Shown: positions 20,665-30,137 of the stretch, one piece after another
Numbering within the stretch: position 1 is the stretch's first letter
Layout: every line of letters starts with the position of its first letter
Source: Defluviitaleaceae bacterium
Lineage (GTDB): Bacteria > Bacillota > Clostridia > Lachnospirales > WQUN01
Length of the DNA stretch: 60,258 nucleotides
Assembly (NCBI GenBank): GCA_009779755.1
Contig: WRDO01000018.1
Span: forward strand, 1 to 60,258
Reading direction: 5' to 3'
Notes under the pieces: model-generated
What the model was told of the DNA's origin: nothing
Database searches by the model: none
What the model saw: only the letters and a program-made list of their open reading frames with translations
Made by a program: the position numbers and the translations under genes

Positions 20665-21801
20665 ATGGCAGACAAGCGTGACTATTATGAAGTTTTGGGC
20701 ATAAGCAAGCAGTCTAGTGATGATGAGATTAAGAAGTCTTATCGCAAGCTGGCCAAGCAATACCATCCTGACGCGAATCCCGGTGATAAGAAGGCTGAGG
20801 AGAAGTTTAAGGAGGTCAGCGAAGCGTACGGCGTGTTGAGTGACGGCGACAAGCGGTCGGCTTATGATCGGATGGGCCATGCGGCGTTTAGCCAGGGGGG
20901 CGGGTTTGGCGGCGCCAGTATGGACTTGAACGAGATTTTCAGCCGGTTCGGGGATATATTCGGCGGCGGGGATTTCTTCGGTATGGGCGGCGGGAGAAGG
21001 TCGGGACCCAAACGCGGCGCGGATTTGCAAATGCGTTTGAATATAAAGTTTGAGGAAGCCGTTTTCGGATGTTCCAAGGAAGTATCGCTTAACACGTATG
21101 AGACTTGCGCGACTTGTAAGGGCAGCGGTGCGCAGCCCGGCACGTTTGCGGAGAATTGCAAGAAGTGCAACGGTTCGGGCTCGGAGCGGATCATGCAACA
21201 AACGATGCTGGGGTACATGACATCGGTGGTGGCGTGTTCGGCGTGCCGGGGCGAGGGGAAGATTATTAAGGAGCCGTGTACGGGCTGCCGCGGCGCGGGG
21301 CGCGTCCGCGCGAACAAAACGCTGACGGTCGTCGTACCCAAGGGTATAGACAACGGACAGCAGATTCGTTTGCAGGGCAAGGGCGAGTTCGGCGAAAAGG
21401 GCGGGCCCGCGGGTGATCTGTACATTGTCGTGCAGATTTCGCCGCACAAATTATTTAACCGCGAGGGGAATAATTTGTATTTGGATATCCCCATCACGTT
21501 TGTGCAAGCGGCGTTGGGCGACGAAATATCGATACCCATGCTGGACGGCAAGGAAGAAAAGCATAACTTGAAGCCCGGCACCCAGCCCGGCGCGGTTGTG
21601 CACCTGCGCGGAAAGGGCGTACCCAGCGTACGCAATAACCGTAATATGGGGGATTTGGTGGTTAAATTTATCGTGACCGTACCCACCGTGATGAACGAAC
21701 GGCAAAAGGAATTGTTGGTTAATTTTAACGAGGCGATGGGGGACGATTACAAGAACCATAAGAAGCGTTGGTTTGATAAGGTGAAGGAATATTTTAAATA
21801 A
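20665..21801 (+). CDS. dnaJ: Chaperone DnaJ (Hsp40)
   Basis: This 378-residue type I Hsp40 has a J-domain with HPD at residues 34-36 and a Gly/Phe-rich linker (about 75-115). Four zinc-binding repeats follow ([32 protein letters not shown]), then the C-terminal substrate-binding domains. It delivers clients to DnaK and stimulates its ATPase. The GGGGAG ribosome site precedes the ATG. It is the last gene of the heat-shock cluster and ends 20 bases before a strong terminator. Confidence 0.98.
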   Translation: MADKRDYYEVLGISKQSSDDEIKKSYRKLAKQYHPDANPGDKKAEEKFKEVSEAYGVLSDGDKRSAYDRMGHAAFSQGGGFGGASMDLNEIFSRFGDIFGGGDFFGMGGGRRSGPKRGADLQMRLNIKFEEAVFGCSKEVSLNTYETCATCKGSGAQPGTFAENCKKCNGSGSERIMQQTMLGYMTSVVACSACRGEGKIIKEPCTGCRGAGRVRANKTLTVVVPKGIDNGQQIRLQGKGEFGEKGGPAGDLYIVVQISPHKLFNREGNNLYLDIPITFVQAALGDEISIPMLDGKEEKHNLKPGTQPGAVVHLRGKGVPSVRNNRNMGDLVVKFIVTVPTVMNERQKELLVNFNEAMGDDYKNHKKRWFDKVKEYFK

Positions 21802-21821
21802 AAACTAAAATTAATTTATCG

Positions 21822-21850
21822 CAGCCGCTTACAAAGCGGCTGTTTTTTTT
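21822..21850 (+). terminator. Rho-independent terminator of the chaperone operon
   Basis: A 9-base perfect stem (CAGCCGCTT/AAGCGGCTG) with a three-base loop is followed by eight T, directly downstream of dnaJ. Confidence 0.93.
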
Positions 21851-22129
21851 GTGAGAAATGTCAAGGGGTGCGGGCTTGACACAAAAATAGGGCAAGACAG
21901 TTGTCAAAAAAATGCGTAATAAGACAAGCCGTAATCATAATGTAACAAAAATATTCACAAAAATATTCTAACTGTTCAAATAAAAAATATACATATTAAA
22001 CAAGAAAAATAAAAGATAATTATTAATCGTTCATTAGACAAAGCGAGATGTGATGTGTTATAGTCCGCGGAACTAATTTTTTTGCCGCATCATATGTTTG
22101 CCGGCAATGAGTTTGAGAGGAGAAAAAAC
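21851..22129. other. AT-rich intergenic region upstream of the ABC importer
   Basis: About 280 bases of AT-rich DNA hold no supported gene. A TTGACA...TGTCAA inverted pair lies at 21876-21907 and could be an operator, but it has no matching -10 box. The only promoter-like signal aimed at the binding protein is listed separately at 22034-22064. Confidence 0.5.
22034..22064 (+). promoter_or_regulatory. Candidate promoter of the oligopeptide ABC locus
   Basis: TATAGT (22059-22064) with TG one base upstream forms an extended -10 element. A weak TTAGAC -35 lies at 22034-22039 with a long 19-base spacer. It lies 66 bases before the binding-protein ATG. It is the best candidate in the gap but not certain. 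Confidence 0.4.
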
Positions 22130-24340
22130 ATGAAGAAGCTCTTGTTTCTAGCACTGTTACTGGCTGCGGCAATGTTTGCGCTTGCGGCATGTAACAGGGG
22201 CGGCAATGAAGGGGACGGACCCGCCGGGCCTGTGGCAACGGCAACACCCGCACCCACCGCAACCCCCGCGCCCTCGTTGGCACCCACACCGCCTCCGATA
22301 CCTGAAGGATCCCGTGCGCACATTGTGGCGCAAGCCGCCTCAATGGTACCCGAGCCCGGCAGCTACATCGTAAACGCGACGGGTACCCGCGTGGACCAAA
22401 ACATTTTGGGCGGATGGACGAACCCGACCCCCAACGCCCACGCAAGGGTATTGATGGGCGGACTCGGAACCATGGACCGCAACCACTTTAACGACTGGTT
22501 CCCCAACCCCATCGTAATGGTAGACGGTGCATGGCCCGAAATCAGGGACAATGCGGACGGTTCCCGCACCTACACCTTCACCATCTACACCGAAAACAGA
22601 TTCTCTGACGGTACCTTTGTTACCGCCGCCCATTATGCGGGTGGTTGGGCATTGGGTCTCAGCCCCCAATGGACTGCTTTAGTACCTTCAAATAACAGCG
22701 GATTGCATGTGCAAGGCCGCACCCCGTTCCTTAACGGCGATGCCGCTACGCTGACGGGTGTGCGCCTGTATGACAGCGTGTGCGCCGAGGGCCGCCCCAA
22801 CAGGTTCTCCGTAACCGTAATCGCCGAAGAATTGCCCAACGTATGGGAAGCCTCCATGTATATGGGCCAAGGCCCCTCCCCGCTGCATATGTACGGCGCG
22901 GATGTACGTGACAACGGCGACGGCGTATTCGTGGTCGCAGCCGACGGCGGCGAGCTTACCTTCGAAGCCCTCAGGCAAATCGTTGAAGGCGGCGAACCCT
23001 TCTTCGTGCAATTCATTGACGAACACGGCGAACCCATGTACAGGGCCGACGGCGAACCGGACGGCACCATGGTCAGCGACGGTGTAAGATACAGACCCAC
23101 CGTTTTCTCCGGGCCTTATATGTTTGACAGCATTGACGTGGGTAACGGCGTAATGACCTTGCTTGCCAACCCCCACTTCCCCGGTACTTGGGACGGTTTC
23201 CGCCCCCGTATCGAACGCGTTATCTGGCGTTTTACCCCCGCTACTCTTATGGTTGACGCATTGGCTGCCGGGGAAGCGCACCTGATGCTCGCCGTAACCG
23301 ACGGTCAAGCGACGGAAAACGCATTCCTCACCTTGGTGGACGGCGGAACCCACTCCTTCCACGGCTATGACGACCACGGCCAACGTTTGATCCAATTCCA
23401 CACCGACACAGGCCCCACCCAGTTCAGGGAAGTACGCCAAGCCATTTCCTATATGGTTGACCGCGACAGGTACAACGCGGAAGTGGGACGCGGATATTCC
23501 GTCGTAGCCCACGGCCCTTGGGGACCCGCCTGGTGGTGGTACCAAGAAGCCGCGGACAGGGATTTGTATGACCGTGTGACCATGTACAGCTTAAACCTTG
23601 ACCGTGCCATCCAACTGCTGGAAGAAGGCGGCTGGAACTATAACGCCGACGGCACACCCTATGTAGGCCCCGGTATTGCTAACGGCGTCCGTCACAAATG
23701 GGTGGACGAATGGCATTACGGAACGGATGACGACGGCAATACCGTAAGGTTTATCTATGAAATAAACGATGACGGAACCCGCGGAAGACCCTTGGAAAGC
23801 AATCGGGTATACACCGGCGAACGCGTGCTTATGCCCTTGGTCATCAACTGGGTAGTAGGCACCGCAGCCAACCCCGGACGCGACTCATTGGAACGCTTCC
23901 TGTTTGAGCATATGGCTCACTGCGGCGGGCTGCTCGTACAAGAGCGCAGCGACCGTTGGGGTGCGATATTGCAAGGCGGTTACCGTGAAGCCCAACGCTT
24001 TGAAATGATTTACCTGGGCGTGGGTATGGCGGTTACTTGGGCACCGTGGTTGCTTATGTCTTTGGAATGGATCCCGCAAAGCAACTGGGGCCAAGTAGAC
24101 AGCGCACTCACCCGCGAATTGTCCGACCGTTTCCGTGTGCTTGATATCACCAACCCGGAAGGTTATGACGCCTTTATCGAAGCCTTTATCGACTATATGG
24201 AACACCTGACCTTCGAAGCCTACACCCTTCCCATGCGGATAGCGACGGTTCATGACTTCATCCCCGTTAACTTGGGCGGATGGTTTACAACCGGCTTGTG
24301 GAACTTCTCCGAGGCGGTAACAAGGGCATACTGGCGTTAA
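22130..24340 (+). CDS. Oligopeptide ABC transporter substrate-binding lipoprotein (family 5)
   Basis: This 736-residue lipoprotein has a signal peptide KKLLFLALLLAAAMFALAA and lipobox Cys21. A Thr/Ala/Pro linker of about 35 residues leads to a family 5 binding domain: EIRDNADGSRTYTFTIYT with SDGTFVTAAHYAGGW early, SYMVDRDRYNAEVGRGY later, and a C-terminal lobe. Family members deliver peptides or other small solutes to Opp/Dpp permeases. It is about 200 residues longer than OppA or DppA. GAGAGGAG precedes the start. A stem-loop separates it from the permease genes, consistent with higher expression of the binding protein. Substrate unknown. Confidence 0.9.
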   Translation: MKKLLFLALLLAAAMFALAACNRGGNEGDGPAGPVATATPAPTATPAPSLAPTPPPIPEGSRAHIVAQAASMVPEPGSYIVNATGTRVDQNILGGWTNPTPNAHARVLMGGLGTMDRNHFNDWFPNPIVMVDGAWPEIRDNADGSRTYTFTIYTENRFSDGTFVTAAHYAGGWALGLSPQWTALVPSNNSGLHVQGRTPFLNGDAATLTGVRLYDSVCAEGRPNRFSVTVIAEELPNVWEASMYMGQGPSPLHMYGADVRDNGDGVFVVAADGGELTFEALRQIVEGGEPFFVQFIDEHGEPMYRADGEPDGTMVSDGVRYRPTVFSGPYMFDSIDVGNGVMTLLANPHFPGTWDGFRPRIERVIWRFTPATLMVDALAAGEAHLMLAVTDGQATENAFLTLVDGGTHSFHGYDDHGQRLIQFHTDTGPTQFREVRQAISYMVDRDRYNAEVGRGYSVVAHGPWGPAWWWYQEAADRDLYDRVTMYSLNLDRAIQLLEEGGWNYNADGTPYVGPGIANGVRHKWVDEWHYGTDDDGNTVRFIYEINDDGTRGRPLESNRVYTGERVLMPLVINWVVGTAANPGRDSLERFLFEHMAHCGGLLVQERSDRWGAILQGGYREAQRFEMIYLGVGMAVTWAPWLLMSLEWIPQSNWGQVDSALTRELSDRFRVLDITNPEGYDAFIEAFIDYMEHLTFEAYTLPMRIATVHDFIPVNLGGWFTTGLWNFSEAVTRAYWR

Positions 24341-24367
24341 TCATTTAACACTCTAGCATCACGTTTT

Positions 24368-24400
24368 GTCCCTGCGGTACAGCGTTGCCGCAGGGACTTT
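24368..24400 (+). terminator. Stem-loop between binding protein and permease genes
   Basis: Perfect 10-base arms (GTCCCTGCGG/CCGCAGGGAC) with a 10-base loop are followed by only three T. This fits an attenuator or 3'-end stabilising structure that leaves some read-through to the permease genes, a common device in ABC operons. Confidence 0.6.
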
Positions 24401-24424
24401 ACATAACAAGTGGGAGGTACGGAT

Positions 24425-25420
24425 ATGGTCAAATATGTAATAAGGCGCATCCTGTATATCATCATGGTGCTGTTTATGGTTTCTTTCGTGATTTTTATGC
24501 TGTACCGCACCATGCCGGTAGACCCGGTGGAGCTGTACCTACCCATAGAGGCGCAATCGGGCCTGCAACCCGAGCAACTCGCCATCATGAGACAGGAAAT
24601 CATTGATACCATGGGACTGGATCGGCACCATGTCATACAATACTTTTATTGGCTGGCCGGTATGTTCAGGGGTGACTTCGGTATCTCTATGGAAACCCGT
24701 GCCTCGGTGCTGGATCATGTACGCTCCCCCATGATTAACACCATCATGATCAATATCCTTAACCTGATTATCGTATTCCTCATCACCATACCCGTGGGGG
24801 TGTACTGCGCCATAAAGAGAGGAAAGATGTTTGACAACGTGGCGCTGGTGGGTTCGGTTATCGGCTTGAGTATACCCAACTTCCTGTTCGGCCTTATCCT
24901 TATCGTGTTGCTGGTCATTTTGCCCCCGTGGAATATCTTCCCCATGTTCGGCATGGCTTCGATTATGCCGCCCCCCGCGGGGACGCTGGCATGGTATCTT
25001 GACAGGTTGCGTTATATGGCCTTGCCGTTAATGACCATGGTACTGGTGGGCTTGGCCGGGATGATACGTTTTATCCGCTCCGCCATGATAGACGCCCTCA
25101 ATATGGACTGCGTACGTACCGCCCGCGCTAAGGGGCTTGCGGAAAAAACCGTTGTTTACGTCCACGCCTTCCGTAACGCGCTGATACCGATTATCACCAT
25201 AATGGCGGGCTTCTTTATCGGTATATTCGGCGGGTCCATGGTAATAGAAGCGACCTTTGCTTGGCAGGGAATGGGGCAAATCATGATTATCGCCCTCAAC
25301 TACCAGGATATCGCGGTACTGATGGCCATGAACGTCTTCTACGCGCTTATCGCCTTCTCGGGGCTTTTGGTGCTGGATATACTTTACGTGCTTGTTGACC
25401 CGCGTATCCGATTCGAATAA
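24425..25420 (+). CDS. oppB: ABC importer permease, OppB/DppB type
   Basis: This 331-residue membrane protein has the OppB/DppB pattern: VKYVIRRILYIIMVLFMVSF as TM1, then five further spans, and the cytoplasmic EAA loop ARAKGLAEKTVVYVHAFRNA near residue 235 that docks on the ATPases. It ends LVLDILYVLVDPRIRF, the usual C-terminus. It forms half of the translocation pore with the next gene product. GGGAGG lies nine bases before the ATG; an in-frame GTG inside that ribosome site is rejected. No insertion is seen here, unlike its partner. Confidence 0.93.
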   Translation: MVKYVIRRILYIIMVLFMVSFVIFMLYRTMPVDPVELYLPIEAQSGLQPEQLAIMRQEIIDTMGLDRHHVIQYFYWLAGMFRGDFGISMETRASVLDHVRSPMINTIMINILNLIIVFLITIPVGVYCAIKRGKMFDNVALVGSVIGLSIPNFLFGLILIVLLVILPPWNIFPMFGMASIMPPPAGTLAWYLDRLRYMALPLMTMVLVGLAGMIRFIRSAMIDALNMDCVRTARAKGLAEKTVVYVHAFRNALIPIITIMAGFFIGIFGGSMVIEATFAWQGMGQIMIIALNYQDIAVLMAMNVFYALIAFSGLLVLDILYVLVDPRIRFE

Positions 25421-25435
25421 CAGGGGGAGAACATA

Positions 25436-27274
25436 ATGGATGACAAAAAAGAAATAAAAGCCAAAAAGAAATCCTTTTTCGGCATGTTGATGAGTATGCT
25501 GTTCGGCGAACGGCTGGGCGGCAAGATGACCCTGATGGAAGAAGAGCAGGTACAAAGCCCTTTCAAAACCATCGTGAGGGAATTTTTCCGCAGAAAGCTG
25601 ACCATTGTGGGGCTGATCGGGTTCTTCTCCATGCTGCTTGCCAGTACGATTATCCCCTTTTTCTTCCCGCTGAACGTATCCGATACCGACATCGGGCAGT
25701 TTAACCAGCCGCCTTCCATGAATATGATGCGTATCCCCCGGGCAATACGGGGTGATATCGTCATGATGAGTGCCGGCCCGGGGTACGGCGTGGGGGTAAC
25801 CTCCGATAACGTGGTGCATGTGTGGGGGACGGTAAACACCGTTGCCGCGCCCTTGCTTAACCCTCCCCAGCCCGGCAGGCCCATCAAGCATGTTTCCGCG
25901 GGCGAATACCACGCTTTGGTGGTTACGGAGGACGGGCATGTGTATGTATGGGGCAACGAAAGCCCTGCATTCGAAATCGCCAATGTACCCCCCGAGATAC
26001 AAGGCAGGGTAGTGACCGCAACGGCGGGGATGCGTATATCGGTGGCGATTACCGACGACGGGCAGCTCCATGCCTGGGGCGGTATCACGCTGGACAGACG
26101 GGACACGGCGGCTACGGGCAGGGTGCCCAGAGGGGCCGTACCGGTGCAGGTTGAGGCCAATTCCCTTACCTTCGGTGTGCTGACCGATGACGGGCACGTA
26201 CACGTATTGATAAGAACCCCCAGAGGCATACGCGACGTACCGGAGGAAATACAAGGCCGCATCATTGATTTATCCATGTCGGACGACAATGTTATCGCTT
26301 TGCTGGACGACAATACCGTAGTGGTATGGGGGAACCCCATTAACGTTGACCTCTACGATATACCCGCCGAAATCCAAGGCAGGGTAGTTAACGTAAACGC
26401 GGGCCGCGGGCATTTTACGGTTTTGCTGGACAATGGCAGCGTGGTCGCTTGGGGCAGAAATGAACACGGGCGTACCAATGTCCCGAATTTGAGCAACGTC
26501 GTTTCCCTTGAGGTTGCCGGGGACCATAACTACGCCATACTTGCGGACGGCAGTATACAGACATGGGGCTTAAGGGGTTTCCCCTTCGGTACGGACGCAC
26601 AAGGACGCTGCGTATTTACACGCCTTTGGCACGCGGGCAGGTATTCGCTGTTGATCGGTATGGTAGCCGTAATGGTACAAGGTACGATAGGGCTTTTGTT
26701 CGGCGGATTGTCGGGTTTCTACGGCGGTAAAGTGGATATGTTCCTTATGCGCTTCGCCGAAGTGGTGAGCTCCCTTCCTTTCCTTCCGATCGCTTTGATA
26801 TTGAATTTCCGTTTCAGGCATGTTTTCGGCCCGATTGGGGGGATGATGTTCCTGATGGCTATATTGGGTGTACTGAGCTGGCCCGGGCTGATGCGCCTGG
26901 TGCGCGCACAGATATTGCAAGCAAGGGGATCGGAGTATGTGCTTGCCGCGCAGGCGTTGGGCGTAAAACAGTTAAAATTGATTTTCAGGCACATTATGCC
27001 TAACGTGGCTTCCACGGCGATCGTATTGCTTACCCTTGCCTTGGCCACGTCCATGCTGACCGAGACAGCGATGTCGTTTATCGGCTTCGGCGTAAGTGAG
27101 CCTACGCCCACTTGGGGCAATATGCTTAACGGTGCCAATAATTCCATCGTATTGCGACAGCAGTGGTGGCGTTGGGTATTCCCCGCCATATCGTTGGTTA
27201 CGGTTGCCATCAGCATCAATCTTATCGGGGACGGCCTGCGTGAAGCTACCGACCCAAGGGCGCAGGGGAGGTAA
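25436..27274 (+). CDS. oppC: ABC importer permease, OppC/DppC type, with inserted RCC1-like beta-propeller
   Basis: This 612-residue protein is about twice the family length. Residues 1-80 are a normal OppC N-terminus with TM1 (about 55-78). Residues about 105-379 hold seven repeats of the RCC1 type (pattern: strand, AG..., A/V-xx-DG-xVxxWG), for example VSAGEYHALVVTEDGHVYVW and VNAGRGHFTVLLDNGSVVAW; the fourth is degenerate. The permease resumes at FPFGTDAQGRCVFTR, the position of the family motif GTDxxGRDxxxR (here Asp becomes Cys). The remaining spans and the EAA loop AAQALGVKQLKLIFRHIMPN follow. Topology places the propeller outside the membrane. RCC1 repeats mediate protein contacts, so the domain may dock the binding protein, the nearby RCC1 lipoprotein or a ligand. 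No frameshift is seen and the frame is continuous. Confidence 0.93.
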   Translation: MDDKKEIKAKKKSFFGMLMSMLFGERLGGKMTLMEEEQVQSPFKTIVREFFRRKLTIVGLIGFFSMLLASTIIPFFFPLNVSDTDIGQFNQPPSMNMMRIPRAIRGDIVMMSAGPGYGVGVTSDNVVHVWGTVNTVAAPLLNPPQPGRPIKHVSAGEYHALVVTEDGHVYVWGNESPAFEIANVPPEIQGRVVTATAGMRISVAITDDGQLHAWGGITLDRRDTAATGRVPRGAVPVQVEANSLTFGVLTDDGHVHVLIRTPRGIRDVPEEIQGRIIDLSMSDDNVIALLDDNTVVVWGNPINVDLYDIPAEIQGRVVNVNAGRGHFTVLLDNGSVVAWGRNEHGRTNVPNLSNVVSLEVAGDHNYAILADGSIQTWGLRGFPFGTDAQGRCVFTRLWHAGRYSLLIGMVAVMVQGTIGLLFGGLSGFYGGKVDMFLMRFAEVVSSLPFLPIALILNFRFRHVFGPIGGMMFLMAILGVLSWPGLMRLVRAQILQARGSEYVLAAQALGVKQLKLIFRHIMPNVASTAIVLLTLALATSMLTETAMSFIGFGVSEPTPTWGNMLNGANNSIVLRQQWWRWVFPAISLVTVAISINLIGDGLREATDPRAQGR

Positions 27275-27279
27275 AGGGA

Positions 27280-28335
27280 ATGGACCTGAAGATTAAAGTG
27301 AATACCGTAAAAGAAAATGCCGACCCGGTTCCCGCAGGTAAGCAGGAGGATGTTTTACTCGAGCTTAAAAACCTGCATACCTATTTCGAAACCCGCCGAG
27401 GTACGGTCAAGGCCGTCAACGGGGTTAACTATTCGGTGGAAAAAGGTAAGACCCTCGGTATCGTAGGGGAGAGCGGCAGCGGAAAGTCCGTTTCCGCCAT
27501 GAGTATATTAAATCTGCTGGACGGTAACGGCAGGGTGGTGGAAGGGAATATTTTCTTTAAGGACAAGGACATGGTGGGCCTTAACCGCAGGGAGCTGGCC
27601 AAGATACGCGGGAACGAAATCTCCGTTATCTTCCAAGAGCCCATGACCAGCCTTAACCCGATTTTTACCGTACGCAGGCAAATCGGCGAATCCTTCCAAG
27701 TCCACCAAGGCATGAGCAAAAGACAAGCCTATGCGGAATCCGTCAAGATGCTTGAGGACGTACGGATTCCCGACGCGGAACAGGTGTCGCGGCGTTATCC
27801 GTTTATGCTTTCCGGCGGTATGCGCCAGCGGGTCATGATTGCGATGGCGCTGGCGTGTAAACCCGACTTGTTGATCGCCGACGAACCGACAACAGCTTTG
27901 GACGTAACCATACAGGCGCAGATATTAAAGCTCATGAATGACCTGAAAAAGGAAAAGGGTACGGCGATTATGTTCATTACCCACGACCTTGGGGTAATCA
28001 ACGAAATGGCGGACGACGTTGCGGTCATGTATTGCGGGCAGGTGGTGGAGCAAGCCCCGGTACGGGTCATCTTCGATGATTCGGTCTATTCCCATCCCTA
28101 CACGGAGGGTTTGATGACCTCGATACCCCGTTTGGACACGCCCGTCGGCGCAAAGCTGGACGTTATCGACGGCGCGGTGCCCCATCCCTTGGACTTACCC
28201 GTGGGTTGCAAATTCGCACCCCGTTGCAAATACGCAACCGACCAATGCCATAAGCATGAACCCGAACTGATAAAGGTCGCCGACGACCAACTCGTACGTT
28301 GTTTTTATCCTGAAAAGGGGGCCCGCAAACAATGA
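27280..28335 (+). CDS. oppD: Oligopeptide ABC transporter ATPase, OppD/DppD type
   Basis: This 351-residue ATPase has Walker A GESGSGKS (63-70), Q-loop SVIFQEPMTSLNP (from 115), ABC signature LSGGMRQRV (177-185) and Walker B LLIADEPTTALD (197-208). The C-terminal oligopeptide-transport extension carries the cysteine pattern CKFAPRCKYATDQC...C. Related Opp/Dpp ATPases have been reported to hold an iron-sulfur cluster at these positions. It pairs with the OppF-like protein to power the two permeases. GGGAGG precedes the ATG. Its stop overlaps the next start in ATGA. Confidence 0.95.
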   Translation: MDLKIKVNTVKENADPVPAGKQEDVLLELKNLHTYFETRRGTVKAVNGVNYSVEKGKTLGIVGESGSGKSVSAMSILNLLDGNGRVVEGNIFFKDKDMVGLNRRELAKIRGNEISVIFQEPMTSLNPIFTVRRQIGESFQVHQGMSKRQAYAESVKMLEDVRIPDAEQVSRRYPFMLSGGMRQRVMIAMALACKPDLLIADEPTTALDVTIQAQILKLMNDLKKEKGTAIMFITHDLGVINEMADDVAVMYCGQVVEQAPVRVIFDDSVYSHPYTEGLMTSIPRLDTPVGAKLDVIDGAVPHPLDLPVGCKFAPRCKYATDQCHKHEPELIKVADDQLVRCFYPEKGARKQ

Positions 28336-29903
28336 CGGACATAAAAACGGAAAAAAAGCCGCTGATCAGTATAAGGAACCTAAAGCAATACTTTCCCATC
28401 AGAGGCAGGCGCAACATGTTTGTACGCGCCAACGACGGTGTCAATTTGGATATCTACGAAGGGGAGACGATGGGCGTAGTAGGGGAATCCGGCTGCGGAA
28501 AGTCCACCCTTGGGCGGGTATTGGTACAACTGTACAGGCAAACCGACGGCGAAACGATATACTACGGCCAAAACATAGACGATATCGTCCCCCGTTACGT
28601 GTTGGATATCTATAACCGGCTGGAACGGAAGGTTGTCGAAACGAAGATATTAACGGAGGAATCCAAAAAGCAGGAAGAGGAGTACCAAGCCGTTAAGGCG
28701 GAGTACAACGCGGCGGCGGACAAGGAAAAGCTGAGGGCAAAATATTTCGCAAAACGAAACGAACGCAACGAAGCCCGTAAAAAAGCCAACAGCGAATACT
28801 TAGCCGTTGTACGCCTTATCGGCGGCTTTTATGTGGCCAAAAAAGAGGATTACAACGACATTATGCTTGCGCTCAAAATGCATTTCTATGCGGCGAGGGC
28901 TTTGTTTATCCTCAACATGGCGATATTAAAGGTTTCCGTAAAGGCGGAAGAAATCAAATATAAAATCGACAACAATCTTTTTGGCGCCAACGAAAGCAGG
29001 TACAAAAGCCTGATGAAAAAAGTCGAGCATATGAAAGGCCCCGAAAAGGATAAATACATGGCCGAAAAAGCCAAAACCCAAGGAGCCATCGACGCCATCC
29101 GCGCAAGGTATGCCGACGACGAGGAATTCCAACGATACGAGGGGATGCGGGACAACGGTATCGACCTTGCCCGTTTGACCTATAACGAAATGCGCTATTT
29201 GCGTAAGGATTTACAGCTTATTTTCCAAGACCCGTATTCGTCGTTAAACCCGAGGCTTTCCATCGGGCAGATTATTTCCGAAGGGGCCATCACCCACAAA
29301 AAATTCGTAAAAAACAACGAACGTATGCAAAAGTACACCATGCGTATCATGGAGGATTGCGGCCTTGCCCCCTATATGATACACCGCTACCCCCACCAGT
29401 TTTCCGGCGGTCAGCGGCAGCGCATCGGGATTGCACGCGCCTTAAGCACGGAGCCGAAATTCGTCGTCTGCGACGAAGCGGTATCGGCACTGGACGTAAG
29501 CATACAATCACAGATCATCAACCTGTTAAAGGATTTGAAGGACAAGGAAAACCTGACGTATATGTTCATTTCCCATGACCTTTCGGTGGTGAAGTATATC
29601 TCCGACCGTATCGCGGTTATGTATTTGGGCGTTATCGTCGAGCTGTGTACCTCCGAGGAACTGTTTGCCAACCCGTTGCACCCGTATACCAAGGCCCTGC
29701 TTTCCGCCATCCCCACAACCAATGCGGAAAAAGGGGAAATGATTATCCTTGAGGGAGATATCCCAAGCCCCATCAAACCGCCGCCGGGTTGCAAATTTAA
29801 CACCCGTTGCAAGGATTGTATGGAGATTTGTTTATCCGTGGTGCCTGAATGGCGGGAACAAAGGCCGGGCCACTTTGTGGCTTGCCACTTGTACGAAAAT
29901 TAG
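28332..29903 (+). CDS. oppF: Oligopeptide ABC transporter ATPase, OppF type, with about 200-residue helical insertion
   Basis: This 523-residue protein has Walker A GESGCGKS (51-58), signature FSGGQRQRIG (357-366), Walker B VVCDEAVSALD (378-388) and the C-terminal cysteine motif CKFNTRCKDCMEIC. In ordinary OppF about 43 residues separate the Walker A lysine from the Q-loop glutamine; here it is about 240 (Lys57 to Gln299 in LIFQDP). The extra roughly 200 residues (about 85-285) are highly charged and helical, with coiled-coil segments (EESKKQEEEYQAVKAEY) and a less polar middle (about 185-200). The insertion keeps the frame and all ATPase motifs, so the protein is likely active. Confidence 0.93.
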   Translation: MTDIKTEKKPLISIRNLKQYFPIRGRRNMFVRANDGVNLDIYEGETMGVVGESGCGKSTLGRVLVQLYRQTDGETIYYGQNIDDIVPRYVLDIYNRLERKVVETKILTEESKKQEEEYQAVKAEYNAAADKEKLRAKYFAKRNERNEARKKANSEYLAVVRLIGGFYVAKKEDYNDIMLALKMHFYAARALFILNMAILKVSVKAEEIKYKIDNNLFGANESRYKSLMKKVEHMKGPEKDKYMAEKAKTQGAIDAIRARYADDEEFQRYEGMRDNGIDLARLTYNEMRYLRKDLQLIFQDPYSSLNPRLSIGQIISEGAITHKKFVKNNERMQKYTMRIMEDCGLAPYMIHRYPHQFSGGQRQRIGIARALSTEPKFVVCDEAVSALDVSIQSQIINLLKDLKDKENLTYMFISHDLSVVKYISDRIAVMYLGVIVELCTSEELFANPLHPYTKALLSAIPTTNAEKGEMIILEGDIPSPIKPPPGCKFNTRCKDCMEICLSVVPEWREQRPGHFVACHLYEN

Positions 29904-29915
29904 GGGGTTGATCGG

Positions 29916-30134
29916 ATGTTTTTAAATAAAAAGCTCAAACGCCCGAGGATGACCCGCAAGGAAGCGGACGCCATCATCGAAAGGGCGAAAACGGAAGCAC
30001 CCTTGGAGTTGGAGAAGGGTGACATACCCGCGATGATGCTTGCCGCCGTTATCGTGTTCCTTCCTTTTATATTAATCCTCGGCGGGTCGATGGTTTTCCT
30101 GTGGTGGTTTATCTTCCATATTTGGGGCGGGTAA
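29916..30134 (+). CDS. Small single-span membrane protein
   Basis: This 72-residue protein has a basic N-terminus (LNKKLKRPRMTRKEADAI), an acidic middle and one strongly hydrophobic C-terminal segment (about 39-70) ending in HIWGG. A TTAGGGGG stretch precedes the ATG at reasonable spacing, and it sits 12 bases after oppF and 3 bases before the next gene. I do not recognise a family. The context suggests an accessory subunit of the importer or of the following membrane proteins. Confidence 0.6.
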   Translation: MFLNKKLKRPRMTRKEADAIIERAKTEAPLELEKGDIPAMMLAAVIVFLPFILILGGSMVFLWWFIFHIWGG

Positions 30135-30137
30135 GCC

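Noticed and set aside
21876..21907. TTGACA upstream of the ABC locus as a promoter
   Set aside because: No -10 box lies at 16-18 bases; the sequence is better described as part of a weak inverted pair.
25028..26254. Long antisense open frame (about 408 codons) opposite the two permease genes
   Set aside because: It has no ribosome site or domain similarity, and its length reflects codon bias of the real genes on the other strand.
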